Shown here: positions 1-10,955 of the stretch, in pieces
Numbering within the stretch: the stretch's first letter is position 1
Layout: each line of letters opens with the position of its first letter
Source: Lotus japonicus
Taxonomy: Eukaryota > Streptophyta > Magnoliopsida > Fabales > Fabaceae
DNA length: 64,000 nucleotides
Direction: 5' to 3'
Assembly: GCF_012489685.1 (NCBI RefSeq)
Contig: NC_080043.1
Location: forward strand, 47,941,127 to 48,005,126
Notes under the pieces: generated by a model
What the model was told of the DNA's origin: nothing
Seen by the model: the letters and a program-made list of their open reading frames with translations, nothing else
The model's database searches: none
Translations under genes and position numbers: made by a program

Positions 1-195
1 TATAATCTTAAGTTCTTTCGCACATGTTCTTCTTCTTTCTTTGAATCCCATATCCATATGCTTTATGTTTCAAGTTAGAACATGTGCTAGATTTATACTT
101 TTCTATAATTAGAACGGAAGTTTGTTATAAATTAGGGAACTGATTTGGGATTGCCCCTTCAATCTTCGCTACTAGGAATAGAGGAAGGGTTGGGG
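1..195 (+). repeat. Ath-1 5' LTR, left piece (truncated by window edge)
   Basis: It matches 17625-17815 with a few substitutions. Its last five bases, TGGGG, are the target duplicated by CrA-1. Confidence 0.9.
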
Positions 196-1073
196 TGTAA
201 CACCCCGATTTCCGGGTGTCACTTTAGTAACCAAAAATAAACTTTACGCGGAAAACAGGTAATTTTTTTTCGTTTGATTCCTTTTAAATGAAGCGATAGA
301 AAATAAAGACATAACCCAACACTAACTAACCAATATACAAATATATACACATGCACAACCTCAGCTGCACTCTCCCGTCACGCGCACTCGCAGTGACTCC
401 AAAGTAGTGTGGCCGTAGGCAAATATATACAAACCCAGAAGTTTGAGTGAGAAAGTTATAAGTACAATCCACTAAGAGAAAGTCGGCCTCAAAATGGCCT
501 AAGCACAGACCCCTACAGTCCGACTGACTCACTGTGATCCCTCAATAAGAGAACCACACGAAAAGCCATGCATAGGGAACCTACCCTGTCCCAAAAGTAA
601 GACGAATCAGAGCTCTACACAAAATATGACGCCTGCCTAAACCTACCCTCCCATTACTGCTCGCATAACCGAGTCCACAGCGAACTGAAGACGGCAAGTT
701 GAAACTCAGCTCCATGCGTCGTAGAACTCCCTCCGTCAGACGTCCACGCTCGTCAGTACGGTCCTCCAACTCAAACCTGATCCCCCCGAGGGAGAGACCA
801 TCGAAACCCAAACCACCGTCGACATCTGGCAGCAGGTCGACCGCCCAAACACAAACATGAAACCAAAGCCAAGGCGCTAGGGTCAACTCACGGAAATAAG
901 TAGATATACACTCAACATGTGATATGGGGTTTACATATATATGTTGATATATATATATATATAAGCAATCCTAGCATGTTATTGGCTCTAACAATGCTTC
1001 AATAAATCAAATAGCACACAATTCCAGTCATAGTGAATATATGCGTGAAATGCAATCAATATGATCCGGATAT

Positions 1074-1250
1074 TTGTGACGCGTTCCCGTTCGTCACAAG
1101 TGAAGCATTCCCGTTCTTCACTCTTGGTGAACCATTCCCGTTATTCACCGTATGATGAACCATTCCCGTTATTCATCAATAATGCATTGGTGAACCATTC
1201 CCGTTATTCACCAAAAGATGCAATGGTGAACCATTCTCGTTATTCACCAT
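1074..1250 (-). repeat. Type I hairpin minisatellite, 6 units (CrA-1 3' LTR)
   Basis: The units share the core ATTCCCGTT and differ in matched flanking arms: TTGTGACG/CGTCACAA, AGTGAAG/CTTCACT, GGTGAA/TTCACC, TGATGAA/TTCATCA, TTGGTGAA/TTCACCAA, ATGGTGAA/TTCACCAT. The array lies in the second intron of the LTR gene. Confidence 0.9.
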
Positions 1251-1338
1251 ATAATGCATGATGCAATATGGTTAGCCAAACATCGAATCGTCCTCAAAAC
1301 ACAAGTGTTTAGCTCAAAACCCAATCTCGAAGGCCCAA

Positions 1339-1537
1339 GAGTTAGTGTCGGTCAATACAACACAACTCGGAGTTAGTGTCGGTCAATACAACACAACTCC
1401 AACAACAAAACGCAAGAGTTAGTGTCGGTCAATACAACACAACTCGAATAACAAAACCCAAGAGTTAGTGTCGGTCAATACAACACAACTCGAATAACAA
1501 AACCCAAGAGTTAGTGTCGGTCAATACAACACAACTC
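1339..1537 (-). repeat. Type II hairpin minisatellite, 5 units (CrA-1 3' LTR)
   Basis: Each unit has the core GTGTCGGTCAATACAACAC flanked by GAGTT and AACTC. Paired arms are GAGTT-a-GTGT and ACAC-AACTC (9 bp with a one-base bulge, 11-base loop). Units are separated by about 15 bp of AACAAAACCCAA-like spacer. Confidence 0.9.
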
Positions 1538-2983
1538 GAATAACAAGAGTACTAGAGTACTCGGTGACTTTCATTCATCACCGTAGCTCACCTCAGTGGC
1601 TTTCCCCAATTCCCCAAAACCCATTACAAAAGTCGACTTTTCCCCGTCTTTCGCAATTATTTTCTCCTTTAATTCCCCTATGATTATTCGTAATAAAAAT
1701 GTCTCGAATTGAATTAGTCAAGTTATGAGTTTATTTCTCAAAGTCTAAGTTTCCCCAAAGTCTCTAGTTTTCGAAATTCTAATCATTCTAAGTTTTTGCA
1801 AAACCCCACCAAAAGCAATTCCCGGGGAAAGTCTAAGTATACAAACAAATGGCTAAGTCTCAACCCTTGAGTTTGGACTTGCCTAGGGTTGTTCATCCAA
1901 CCCAAAATATCAAATAACACCAGATCAATGAATCCCCACTCCGAAGTCGAGTCAAAACGCACAATTCAATAACATCTCAACATCATCAGTTATAGAAAAC
2001 ATCATAACATCAGTTCATCAACATAATCAACATCAAAGTATAGCATAAGTCGAATTCATCGACGCTTATCATGCAGTCATAGCTAATAGTAAGTTGCCCT
2101 AACCTCGAGCTGCTCCAGTCTCGTGGTTAAAACTTCCTTCACACGAATGCTCTGCAAAACCCAAAGTTCCCTCAACTGAACCTCGGAGAAAACAAAGCAG
2201 AATCCAAACAAAATCGATTAGTTCGATCGCAATACAACTCATAAACGATAGACAAAGCATTAAAGCTTTCAGAATACATCAATCGGATGCGAAAAGACAA
2301 GTTTTCAAAAACGAAAACTCCCCCCCCCCCCACAACATAGCTCTCAGCCAAAAAGGAAAAAGAGCTCCGGCTCTTTTTCTTCGATCTAATCAGTTTACAA
2401 GGTAGTTTTAGGGTAAAACTAAGGCAAAGAAACGGTCGGAAAAATTTTCGGACGATCGGATCGAAATACGGCTGTTCAGGGGCGTTTTGGTCCAAAATAA
2501 AATCTCAAAACCTCAAAGTTATCAGTTCGAAAAAAAATTTGACAGCAATGATCCTAACGACATCCGTGACAACTAATCCTAAAGGCACGAAGTCAGATTA
2601 CGACTTTTCGACAATAAAGTTTCGAAATGTGCGACAAAAGGGGTTTTGAATCAGTTTTTCAGATCCTTGAGAACTCGATCCATAACGGCGAATACTGACG
2701 AAGATTTTAGGCTCTTGGCCACGTAGGGAAGATAACCCAACAGAGAAATCAGGAAAAACGGACAGTTTTACAACAAGCTCGAAACTTTGAGCACAGAAAC
2801 GACTACAGAAAAGCAGTAGAAACGATGATCACAGGTAAGAATCAAGCTAGTTACCTCGATACCTTAAAGTAGGAACGAACTGCACGAAGATCGGTCGAGT
2901 TTCGGCGAAAAAATCTTCTCCCTCTCCTCTCCACAACTCGCGGCCTTGAAGAAAGAAAATGAGAAGATATTTTGATTTTTCAG

Positions 2984-2993
2984 CTTTTTATAG
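2984..2993 (-). promoter_or_regulatory. TATA box, CrA-1 3' LTR
   Basis: On the minus strand this reads CTATAAAAAG, a few dozen bases upstream of LTR-gene exon 1. Confidence 0.6.
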
Positions 2994-3669
2994 GAAGGTG
3001 AAAATGAAAATTTCGCGATTCCGATTTTTGCAACACGTTCACCGATGAAATCTAAGAGAGATTCTGGCGACAGAATTCCAGAACTCCAAACAAATCTCTG
3101 ACATTTGGGAAAAACGATATCCAAAATCCCAAAAGCGGTGTAAGTTAATCTGTCCCAAAAAACTACTTTTTGCTGTGATGGTCAGACCACAAAACTTTGT
3201 TCTGAAGAAAGATAGGAAATGTCGAAACAAATCTGGCAACGTGGACGGAAACTTCGTTAGAAGTCCCGAATAGAAAAAGTCTTCATCTAGCGCTTGAATT
3301 TAGGGTTTCGAAGCAAAGAAATTAGCGTCGTTGGACTTTCGAAAAGTGAATACTATCGTGCGTACAGTCCAGGGTTCCGAAATGAAGCACCGGTCGAAGG
3401 AAAAATAAGGAGAACCTTTAAATTTCCCAAGGATTTGAAATCTCGCTTAATACGTTGCTTTAAAAGCGAAATTAGCCTATTCTGGACACGCTCGTCATAA
3501 GGCAGGTGTGCAGACGACTCGCACTAATTCCTAAAACAACTACGCAACATTCCTCAAGCAATTCCTGAACTTTCTTCTTCATTAATCTTTCTCAAACATC
3601 AAACTCCTGTCACGCGTACACTGATTCTACGCGTGAGTCGGAAATTAACTTGCTCTGTAAATCCAGGTC

Positions 3670-4047
3670 TTACAATACTCCCCTCCAAAAAGAAAGTTTC
3701 GTCCTCGAAACTCTGAGTTCTGCGAAAAGTCCGGGGTACAGTTCCTTGATCTTGTCTTCCAATTCCCATGTAGCGTCTCCCGTATCGTTGTTCCATATCA
3801 CTTTCACTAAAGCAATCTGCTTTCCGTTCGATTGTTTCAGTCTTCTATCCTCAATGCTGACCTGCGGCGTCTCAAAAGACATATCATCCTTCAGCTCTAT
3901 GTTGTCCGGGTCGACCACTTGTGTCGGGTCTCCGTTTGAAATAATACTAGTTGGCACTCCGTGCAGTCGCACAATCTTAACCACTTGCTTCTTTAGCTTC
4001 GGTCGTCCGAAATTCTTCTTAAACTCGGTACATCTCTGCCATTTCAA
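3670..4047 (-). pseudogene. Integrase scrap fused to chromodomain (CrA-1)
   Basis: The minus-strand translation has an integrase fragment ([16 protein letters not shown]) joined within a few residues, at DPT, to the end of the polyprotein: DNIELKDD..., then a chromodomain ([25 protein letters not shown]). In the complete CrB-1 polyprotein these segments are far apart, so most of integrase is deleted. The same junction is present in CrA-2. Upstream of the scrap the frame has no recognisable pol sequence. Confidence 0.75.
3675..3691 (-). other. Polypurine tract of CrA-1
   Basis: The minus strand reads TTTTTGGAGGGGAGTAT directly before the 3' LTR. The same tract occurs at 47304-47320 and, with small changes, at 57201-57221. 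Confidence 0.8.
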
Positions 4048-5143
4048 AGTGAATGTTCAACCTATCCTCATGATCTTCACTCATGATCCAAAACTCAACT
4101 TGATCGCTTGATAACTCCTAGACGAAATATCGCGTTGGAATCTAATAGTCCATTAACGTCACATCCAACTTCGTAACTACCATCACTCGCACCATGAAAT
4201 CAATCTTCTACTTAGTCACCATTAAAATTAAAACTCGACTTGAGTCTTAATACCTTGTGCATCACGAGACTCATTCCCTTTAACATTAACTTATCAACAA
4301 CTTATAAGCTAATCTTCATCTTAATATCTAACAATCCATTATTATCGTCTTCGTCCTCAAAACTTTCCTCACTCCAACCAATTTACACTTACTGAAATCC
4401 CTAACACTTCGCATAAATCGAGACTTATCCTCTAGAAGATTAAATCATAACTATACCTCAAGGGACTTAACTAGCCATTTTATCATCCGATCCTTCAACC
4501 TTCTGAGATTTAACTACTATCGTAACCTGCCAACACCACTAAATCTCTTATTCGTACATGATTTTCAACTCCCGAAGTCAATCTTAACCCTAGGATTCTC
4601 ATTCAACTTAGCAAAATTCACGCTAACTCCAGCATGCATCACCGAAATCCATAGCAAAGTTCCATTCACTCTTAAACTCTACGAAACTTGTCCAAATATA
4701 AAAACCTCAAGTACTCGTCTTAATACTAACACTTTTCTTTCTATAACTTGATCATCCTCCAATCAATCCAACACTTAGCCTCTCGATCAGAACCTGACAA
4801 GACTTCATGTCTCACGCGTTCATGATCAAATCGATTGGCTTAAAATCTAAACCTTCACTAAGTTCGGACCTCTAATATCCTTTAACTCTCCAACACTTCT
4901 TAAATGAATATTCATTTCTTAAAACGACAACTCCTTCCCAAAGAAAATCAATTACTTAACACGAACTTTCCTCCCAAACCCGAGACTAATCCTCGATCGA
5001 TTCAAATTCATCTCACACATCCTTCTATTAGAGCCCATTGCCAGCTGTGATTCCGAATATCACCCCCTCAATATTAAGTTGATCAGGCCTAATACATCGA
5101 AGGTGGAAATTTAGAAAAACCCACTGGAACAGACAATGAGTTC
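4048..5143 (-). other. CrA-1 non-coding interior, strand-skewed
   Basis: There is no recognisable coding sequence. The + strand is rich in A, T and C and poor in G. Its left part is collinear with about 47740-48300 of CrA-2, and 5090-5165 with 49540-49615. I see no known function. Confidence 0.7.
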
Positions 5144-6185
5144 CTATCCTCCAGTAGTCACAAATATCCTGATATTACATCCAAAGCCTTGATACGAAGC
5201 ATCACAATAAACTTCATAAGGTTCCTCCGGTTGTGGCAAAATAAGCACAGGTAACGTTGTCAAACGTTCCTTCAGTGTCTGAAAACTTGATTCACACGCC
5301 TCAGTCCATGCAAAAGGTTGATCCTTCCTCGTCAGTTGAGTCAAAGGTCCAACAATCTTGGCAAATCCCTCAATGAAGCGTCTATAATATCCAGCTAAAC
5401 CCACAAAACTTCTGATTTCTGTCACTGTCTTCGGTTGCTACCAAGCCAAAACAGTCTCTACTTTCGCCGGATCCACAGCTATGCCTTCCTTGGAGATAAC
5501 ATGGCCTAAGAAATTAACTTCCTCCAGCCAGAATTCACACTTGGAAGGGTTCGCATACAACTTTTTCTCCCTCAACACTTGTAAAACTTGGCGCAAATGT
5601 CCTTCATGTTCCTTCGCGTCCTTCGAATGGATCAATATGTCATCAATAAACACCACCACAAACCGATCTAAGAATTCATGAAAGATGCGGTTCATGTAAT
5701 CCATGAAAACAGCAGGTGCATTTGTCACTCCTAACGGTATCACTAGGTACTCGTAGTGTCCGTAACGTGTTCTGAATGCAGTCTTTGGTATATCCTCAGT
5801 CTTCACCCTGATATGATGATAGCCTGACTTCAAGTCTATCTTCGAAAATACGGCAGCCCCTCGTAATTGATCCATCAAATCATCTATCCTCGGCAACGGG
5901 TATCGGTTCTTGATCGTCGCCTTGTTCAGTTGTCGATAATCCACGCACAATCTCGACCTTCCGTCTTTCTTCTTAACTAAAAGCACTGGCGCTCCCCATG
6001 GTGAAACACTTGGTCGAATGAATCCTTTTGCCGAAAGATCCTCCAACTGAGATTTCAACTTTACTAACTCTGCAGGTGCCATACGGTACGGTGCAATCGA
6101 AATCGGTCCGGTTCCGGGTACAATGTCTATCACAAACTCTACATCGCGCACTGGCGGTAGTCCAGGTACGTCTTCAGAACAACAT
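5144..6185 (-). pseudogene. Reverse transcriptase / RNase H fragment (CrA-1)
   Basis: The minus-strand translation gives the RT entry region ([20 protein letters not shown]), then [41 protein letters not shown], the catalytic FIDDIL, and on through [10 protein letters not shown]. An in-frame TAG at 5438-5440 follows LAW. The frame then resumes into the RT connection and the start of RNase H (VYCDAS) and ends abruptly near 5165. A one-base deletion near 6177-6182 breaks the frame upstream, at the [12 protein letters not shown] stretch. Gypsy RT; catalytic FIDD is kept, but the gene is broken. Confidence 0.9.
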
Positions 6186-6521
6186 CAGCAAAATTCTCGA
6201 ATCTTTGGAATACCATGCACATCTGAGTCTCTCCTACCCTCTAGATCCTTGACGACTCCGCTTCAGAACTAAACGCCCTAAAATCCTACGTTTCGTACCC
6301 ATAAGGAATTTCCCTGAGATCCAAGCTTCCTTATCGACGCATCGGTAAAACAACTCCCTAGCTCAGCGTGCTATTCTAGACCTCGTGTAACCTCTATAGT
6401 TAAATCACGAGCAACTTCGAATAAGGTCCTACTAAGGATAATAATCATAAGATCATAGTCTAAGTAGTAAATACAAGTTAGGCACGTCACACTCGTTTCG
6501 AAGATAAAGGAGTAAGTTATC
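6186..6521 (-). other. CrA-1 gag-pol spacer lacking protease
   Basis: No protease is recognisable between gag and RT. Most of this stretch is collinear with about 49640-49917 of CrA-2, so the loss predates both insertions. Confidence 0.7.
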
Positions 6522-7319
6522 CTAGAATAAGAAAACAGTTAAAATATTACCATCGTTCCCACGTTCTTCCTCGTTCAACTCCTCAACTCTTGCACTCTCC
6601 TTGGTGTGAACCTCTTCCTCTGCAACAAGTTGTTTTCCTTTTCCAGTATTCCCTGATGATTCGCCCTTGGGTGCCTTGCAATCTCTGGAGATATGTCCCG
6701 GTTGGTTGCAATAGAAGCATAGGCTTCCCTTGATCTTGCACCTACTAGTATAGTGCCCGACTTTCCTGCACCTGTAACACGTCACTGTTTTTCCCGAAGT
6801 CTTGTTTCCTGTCCCTCCGGTAGCATCATTCCCTTTCATCTTACCGTCAGACGTTCCCTCCTGGAGTGTCTTGCAGTTCACAGCTAGATGCCCCTCTCGG
6901 TTACACTTGAAGCATCTTCGTCCAATCCCTGAGCACTTGTTAGCAAAATGCCCAAACTTTCCGCAACGAAAACAAGTCACACCTTTGTCGCCAACTGGCT
7001 TCCCTCCAGTATCAGCAGTCGTTGGTTCATACGCTCTTGAGATAAGATCTCTTCCATCGGAACGCTGATACGATCCCCACTGATGGTAGCTCTCCCTTCT
7101 GTTGTAGCCTTGGGAACCTGACCTCATTGGTCCCCCAGCTCCTGTTCGGTTCATTCCTCTTTGTTGATACATTGCCGTCGCCATCAGTCGTTGGTGATGC
7201 TCACGTGCAGCCTCTTCAGCGCGCATGTAAGCGTCTTTCGCAGCCTGGTTCATCATTGCCTCGATCAGTGTAGCTATTGCCTCCGCCATCCGGTTAAGGT
7301 CCACCATCCTCTGTCTCAT
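6522..7319 (-). pseudogene. Capsid-less gag with four zinc knuckles (CrA-1)
   Basis: The first plausible starts are ATGs at 7317-7319 and 7305-7307 (MVDLNRMAEAI). The N-terminal helix region runs to about YQQRGMNRTG. The capsid domain normally found in plant gypsy gag is absent, and the chain goes directly into a basic linker. Four CX2CX4HX4C knuckles follow: CFRCGKFGHFANKC, CFKCNREGHLAVNC, CYRCRKVGHYTSRC and CFYCNQPGHISRDC. The frame ends at ILTVFLF. It is open throughout, so it could make an RNA-binding protein without capsid function. CrA-2 has the same architecture. Confidence 0.85.
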
Positions 7320-7501
7320 CAAACGTCCAATTAGCACTAACCATAAGGTAGCACTAGACAAACCATTCAATATGGTTAAGTGGTAACGCAAACAATTAGA
7401 GCGAAAATCGCTCTGCAGACAATCAATTTTCACACTTTGCAGAGTCACACAACCTAGCACATAAGATCTATTCCCCAAAGACTCCCGAAAGACTCGACTA
7501 G

Positions 7502-7513
7502 GCTCTGATACCA
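7502..7513 (-). other. Primer binding site, initiator tRNA-Met (CrA-1)
   Basis: On the minus strand TGGTATCAGAGC begins three bases after the 5' LTR and is complementary to the 3' end of plant initiator tRNA-Met. Confidence 0.9.
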
Positions 7514-8391
7514 CAATGTAACACCCCGATTTCCGGGTGTCACTTTAGTAACCAAAAATAAACTTTACGCGGAAAACAGGTAATTTTTTTTCGTTTGATT
7601 CCTTTTAAATGAAGCGATAGAAAATAAAGACATAACCCAACACTAACTAACCAATATACAAATATATACACATGCACAACCTCAGCTGCACTCTCCCGTC
7701 ACGCGCACTCGCAGTGACTCCAAAGTAGTGTGCCCGTAGGCAAATATATACAAACCCAGAAGTTTGAGTGAGAAAGTTATAAGTACAATCCACTAAGAGA
7801 AAGTCGGCCTCAAAATGGCCTAAGCACAGACCCCTACAGTCCGACTGACTCACTGTGATCCCTCAATAAGAGAACCACACGAAAAGCCATGCATCGAGAA
7901 CCTACGCTGTCCCAAAAGTAAGACGAATTAGAGCTCTACACAAAATATGACGCCTGCTTAAACCTACCCTCCCATTACTGCTCGCATAACCGAGTCCACA
8001 GCGAACTGAAGACGACAAGTTGAAGCTCAGCTCCATGCGTCGTAGAACTCCCTCCGTCAGACGTCCACGCTCGTCAGTACGGTCCTCCAACTCAAACATG
8101 ATCCCCCCCGAGGGAGAGACCATCGAAACCCAAACCACCGTCGACATCTGGCAGCAGGCCGACCGCCCAAACACAAACATGAAACCAAAGCCAAGGCGCT
8201 AGGGTCAACTCACGGAAATAAGTAGATATACACTCAACATGTGATATGGGGTAAAGATATATATGTTGATATATATATATAAGCAATCCTAGCATGTTAT
8301 TGGCTCTAACAATGCTTCAATAAATCAAATAGCACACAATTCCAGTCATAGTGAATATATGCATGAAATGCAATCAATATGATCCGGATAT

Positions 8392-8592
8392 TTGTGACGC
8401 GTTCCCGTTCGTCACAAGTGAAGCATTCCCGTTCTTCACTAGTGAAGCATTCCCGTTCTTCACTCTTGGTGAACCATTCCTGTTATTCACCGTATGATGA
8501 ACCATTCCCGTTATTCATCAATAATGCATTGGTGAACCATTCCCGTTATTCACCAAATGATGCAATGGTGAACCAATCCCATTATTCACCAT
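8392..8592 (-). repeat. Type I hairpin minisatellite, 7 units (CrA-1 5' LTR)
   Basis: Same units as the partner LTR, with AGTGAAG/CTTCACT duplicated. Two units carry loop substitutions while their arms stay paired. Confidence 0.9.
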
Positions 8593-8680
8593 ATAATGCA
8601 TGATGCAATATGGTTAGCCAAACATCGAATCGTCCTCACAACACAAATGTTTAGCTCAAAACCCAATCTCGAAGGCCCAA

Positions 8681-8841
8681 GAGTTAGTGTCGGTCAATAC
8701 AACACAACTCGGAGTTAGTGTCGGTCAATACAACACAACTCGAATAACAAAACCCAAGAGTTAGTGTCGGACTATCGGTCAATACAACACAACTCGAATA
8801 ACAAAACCCAAGAGTTAGTGTCGGTCAATACAGCACAACTC
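8681..8841 (-). repeat. Type II hairpin minisatellite, 4 units (CrA-1 5' LTR)
   Basis: Four GAGTT...AACTC units; the third has an 8-bp insertion in the loop. Confidence 0.9.
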
Positions 8842-10249
8842 GAATAACAAGAGTACTAGAGTACTCAGTGACTTTCAATCATCACCGTAGCTCACCTCAG
8901 TGGCTTTCCCCAATTCCCCAAAACCCATTACAAAAGTCGACTTTTCCCCGTCTTTCGCAATTATTTTCTCCTTTAGTTCCCCTATGATTATTCGTAATAA
9001 AAATGTCTCGAATTGAATTTGTCAAGTTATGAGTTTATTTCTCAAAGTCTAAGTTTCCCCAAAGTCTCTAGTTTTCGAAATTCTAAACATTCTAAGTTTT
9101 TCCAAAACCCCACCAAAAGCAATTCCCGGGGAAAGTCTAAGTATACAAACAAATGGCTAAGTCTCAACCCTTGAGTTTGGACTTGCCTAGGGTTGTTCAT
9201 CCAACCCGAAATATCAAATAACACCAGATCAATGAATCCCCACTCCGAAGTCGCGTCAAAACGCACAATTCAATAACATCTCAACATCATCAGTTATAGA
9301 AAACATCATAACATCAGTTCATCAACATAATCAACATCAAAGTATAGCATAAGTCGAATTCATCGACGCCTATCATGTAGTCATAGCTAATAGTAAGTTT
9401 CCCTAACCTCGAATGCTCTGCAAAACCCAAAGTTCCCTCAACTGAACCTCGGAGAAAACAAAGCAGAATCCAAACAAAATCGATTAGTTCGATCGCAATA
9501 CAACTCATAAACGATAGACAAAGCATTAAAGCTTCAGAATACATCAATCGGATGCGAAAAGACAAGTTTTCGAAAACGAAAACTCCCCCCCCCCCCCACA
9601 ACGTAGCTCTCGGCCAAAAAGGAAAAAGAGCTCCGGCTCTTTTTCTTCGATCTAATAAGTTTACAAGGTAGTTTTAGGGTAAAACTAAGGCAAAGAAACT
9701 GTCGGAAAAATTTTCGGACGATCGGATCGAAATACGGCTGTTCAGGGGCGTTTTGGTCCAAAATAAAAGCTCAAAACCTCAAAGTTATCAGTTCGGAAAA
9801 CAAATTTGATAGCAGTGATCCTAACGACATCCGTGACAACTAATCCTAAAGGCACGAAGTCAGATTACGACTTTTCGACAATAAAGTTTCGAAATGTGCG
9901 ACAAAAGGGGTTTTGAATCAGTTTTTCAGATCCTTGACAACTCGATCCATAACGGCGAATACTGACGAAGGTTTTAGGCTCTTGGGCACGTAGGGAAGAT
10001 AACCCAACAGAGAAATCAGGAAAAACGGACAGTTTTACAAAAAGCTCGAAACTTTGAGCACATAAACGACTACAGAAAAGCAGTAGAAACGATGATCACA
10101 TGTAAGAATCAAGCTAGTTACCTCGATACCTTGAAGTAGGAACGAACTGCACGAAGATCGGTCGAGTTTCGACGAAAAATCTTCTCCCTCTCCTCTCCAC
10201 AACTCGCGGCCTTGAAGAAAGAAAATGAGAAGATATTTTGATTTTTCAG

Positions 10250-10259
10250 CTATTTATAG
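10250..10259 (-). promoter_or_regulatory. TATA box, CrA-1 5' LTR
   Basis: On the minus strand this reads CTATAAATAG, at the place equivalent to 2984-2993. This would be the promoter for the element transcript. Confidence 0.65.
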
Positions 10260-10955
10260 GAAGGTGAAATCGCGGGAAAATGAAAATTTCGCGATTCCGA
10301 TTTTTGCAGCATGTTCACCGATGAATTCTAAGAGAGATTCTGGCGACAGAATTCCAGAACTCCAACCAAATCTCTGACATTTGGGAAAAACGATATCCAA
10401 AATCCCAAAAGCGGTGTAAGTTAATCTGTCCCGAAAAACTACTTTTTGCTGTGATGGTCAGACGACAAAACTTTGTTCAGAAGAAAGATTGGAAATGTCG
10501 AAAAAAATCTAGCTACGAGGACGGAAACTTCGTTAGAAGTCCCGAATAGAAAAAGTCTTCATCTAGCGCTTGAATTTAGGATTTCGAAGTAAAGAAATTA
10601 GCGTCGTCGGACTTCCGAAAAGTGAATACTATCGTGCGTACAGTCCAAGGTTCCGAAATGAAACATCGGTCGAAGGAAAAATAAGGAGAACCTTTAAATT
10701 TCTCAAGGATTTGAAATCTCACTTAATACGTTGCTTTAAAAGCGAAATTAGCCTATTCTGGACACGCTCGCCATAAGGCAGGTGTGCAGACGACTCGCAC
10801 TAATTCCTAAAACGACTATGCAACATTCCTCAAGCAATTCCTGAAATTTCTTCTTCATTAATCTTTCTCAAACATCAAACTCCTGTCACGCTTACACTGA
10901 TTCTACGCGTGAGTCGGAAATTAACTTGCTCTGTAAATCCAGGTCTTACATGGGG

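Larger units (their letters stand above)
581..2965 (-). pseudogene. LTR-internal gene, CrA-1 3' LTR copy
   Basis: Three inferred exons read on the minus strand. Exon 1 is about 2965-2855 (donor CGAG|GTAACTAG), with the open stretch EDFFAETRPIFVQFVPTLR. Exon 2 is 2181-2104, 78 nt, entirely open, beginning SVEGTL and ending GAAR, with donor GAG|GTTAGG. Exon 3 starts at 825 after GCTGCCAG. The G run in exon 3 has six bases here, so the exon 2 phase runs straight through DVDGGL...LGG into a body IRFELEDRTDERGRL. About 30 residues present in the solo LTR copy (AWVIDVAGHRATYRGRVM region) are deleted. The acidic tail is lost. No in-frame ATG is visible in exon 1. Product unknown; no match to gag or pol. 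Confidence 0.5.
196..3674 (-). repeat. CrA-1 3' LTR (subfamily A)
   Basis: 3479 bp; pairs with 7517-10950. It contains the LTR-gene exons, two hairpin minisatellite arrays, a TA microsatellite near 945-962 and a C homopolymer near 2320-2331. Confidence 0.93.
7902..10235 (-). pseudogene. LTR-internal gene, CrA-1 5' LTR copy
   Basis: Same layout as the 3' LTR copy. Exon 1 is about 10230-10122. Exon 2 is 9447-9408, cut from 78 to 40 nt by a 38-bp deletion between short TCG repeats. Exon 3 begins at 8147. The exon 3 G run has seven bases, which puts the conserved body in the frame of an ATG at the acceptor (MSTVVW...PSGG) rather than in the exon 2 phase. The body is internally deleted as in the partner LTR. 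This copy is most likely inactive. Confidence 0.45.
196..10950 (-). mobile_element. CrA-1: full-length but defective chromovirus (Tekay-like)
   Basis: Ends are TGTAAC...TTACA, flanked by TGGGG at 191-195 and 10951-10955. The coding strand is minus, so 7517-10950 is the 5' LTR and 196-3674 the 3' LTR. The interior (3675-7516) holds a Met primer site, a capsid-less gag, an RT/RNase H remnant, a fused integrase-chromodomain scrap and a polypurine tract. Protease and most of integrase are absent. The two LTRs differ visibly more than those of CrA-2 (roughly 2 percent by eye, plus repeat-copy changes), so this is an older insertion. The element cannot encode its own mobility. Confidence 0.93.
7517..10950 (-). 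repeat. CrA-1 5' LTR (subfamily A)
   Basis: 3434 bp; same order of features as its partner. It has one extra type I hairpin unit, one fewer type II unit and a 38-bp deletion in LTR-gene exon 2. Confidence 0.93.

Noticed and set aside
1061..1537. CRISPR-like direct repeats
   Set aside because: Units are tandem minisatellites with covarying arms and no unique spacers, inside plant LTRs.
3294..3500. Short + strand frames in U3-like parts of CrA LTRs (also 10570-10776 and 15566-16045)
   Set aside because: They lie antisense to the element and upstream of its TATA box; their similarity just reflects LTR homology.
7502..7513. tRNA-Met-like match (also at 42804 and 50898)
   Set aside because: Only the short primer site is present, with no tRNA body.
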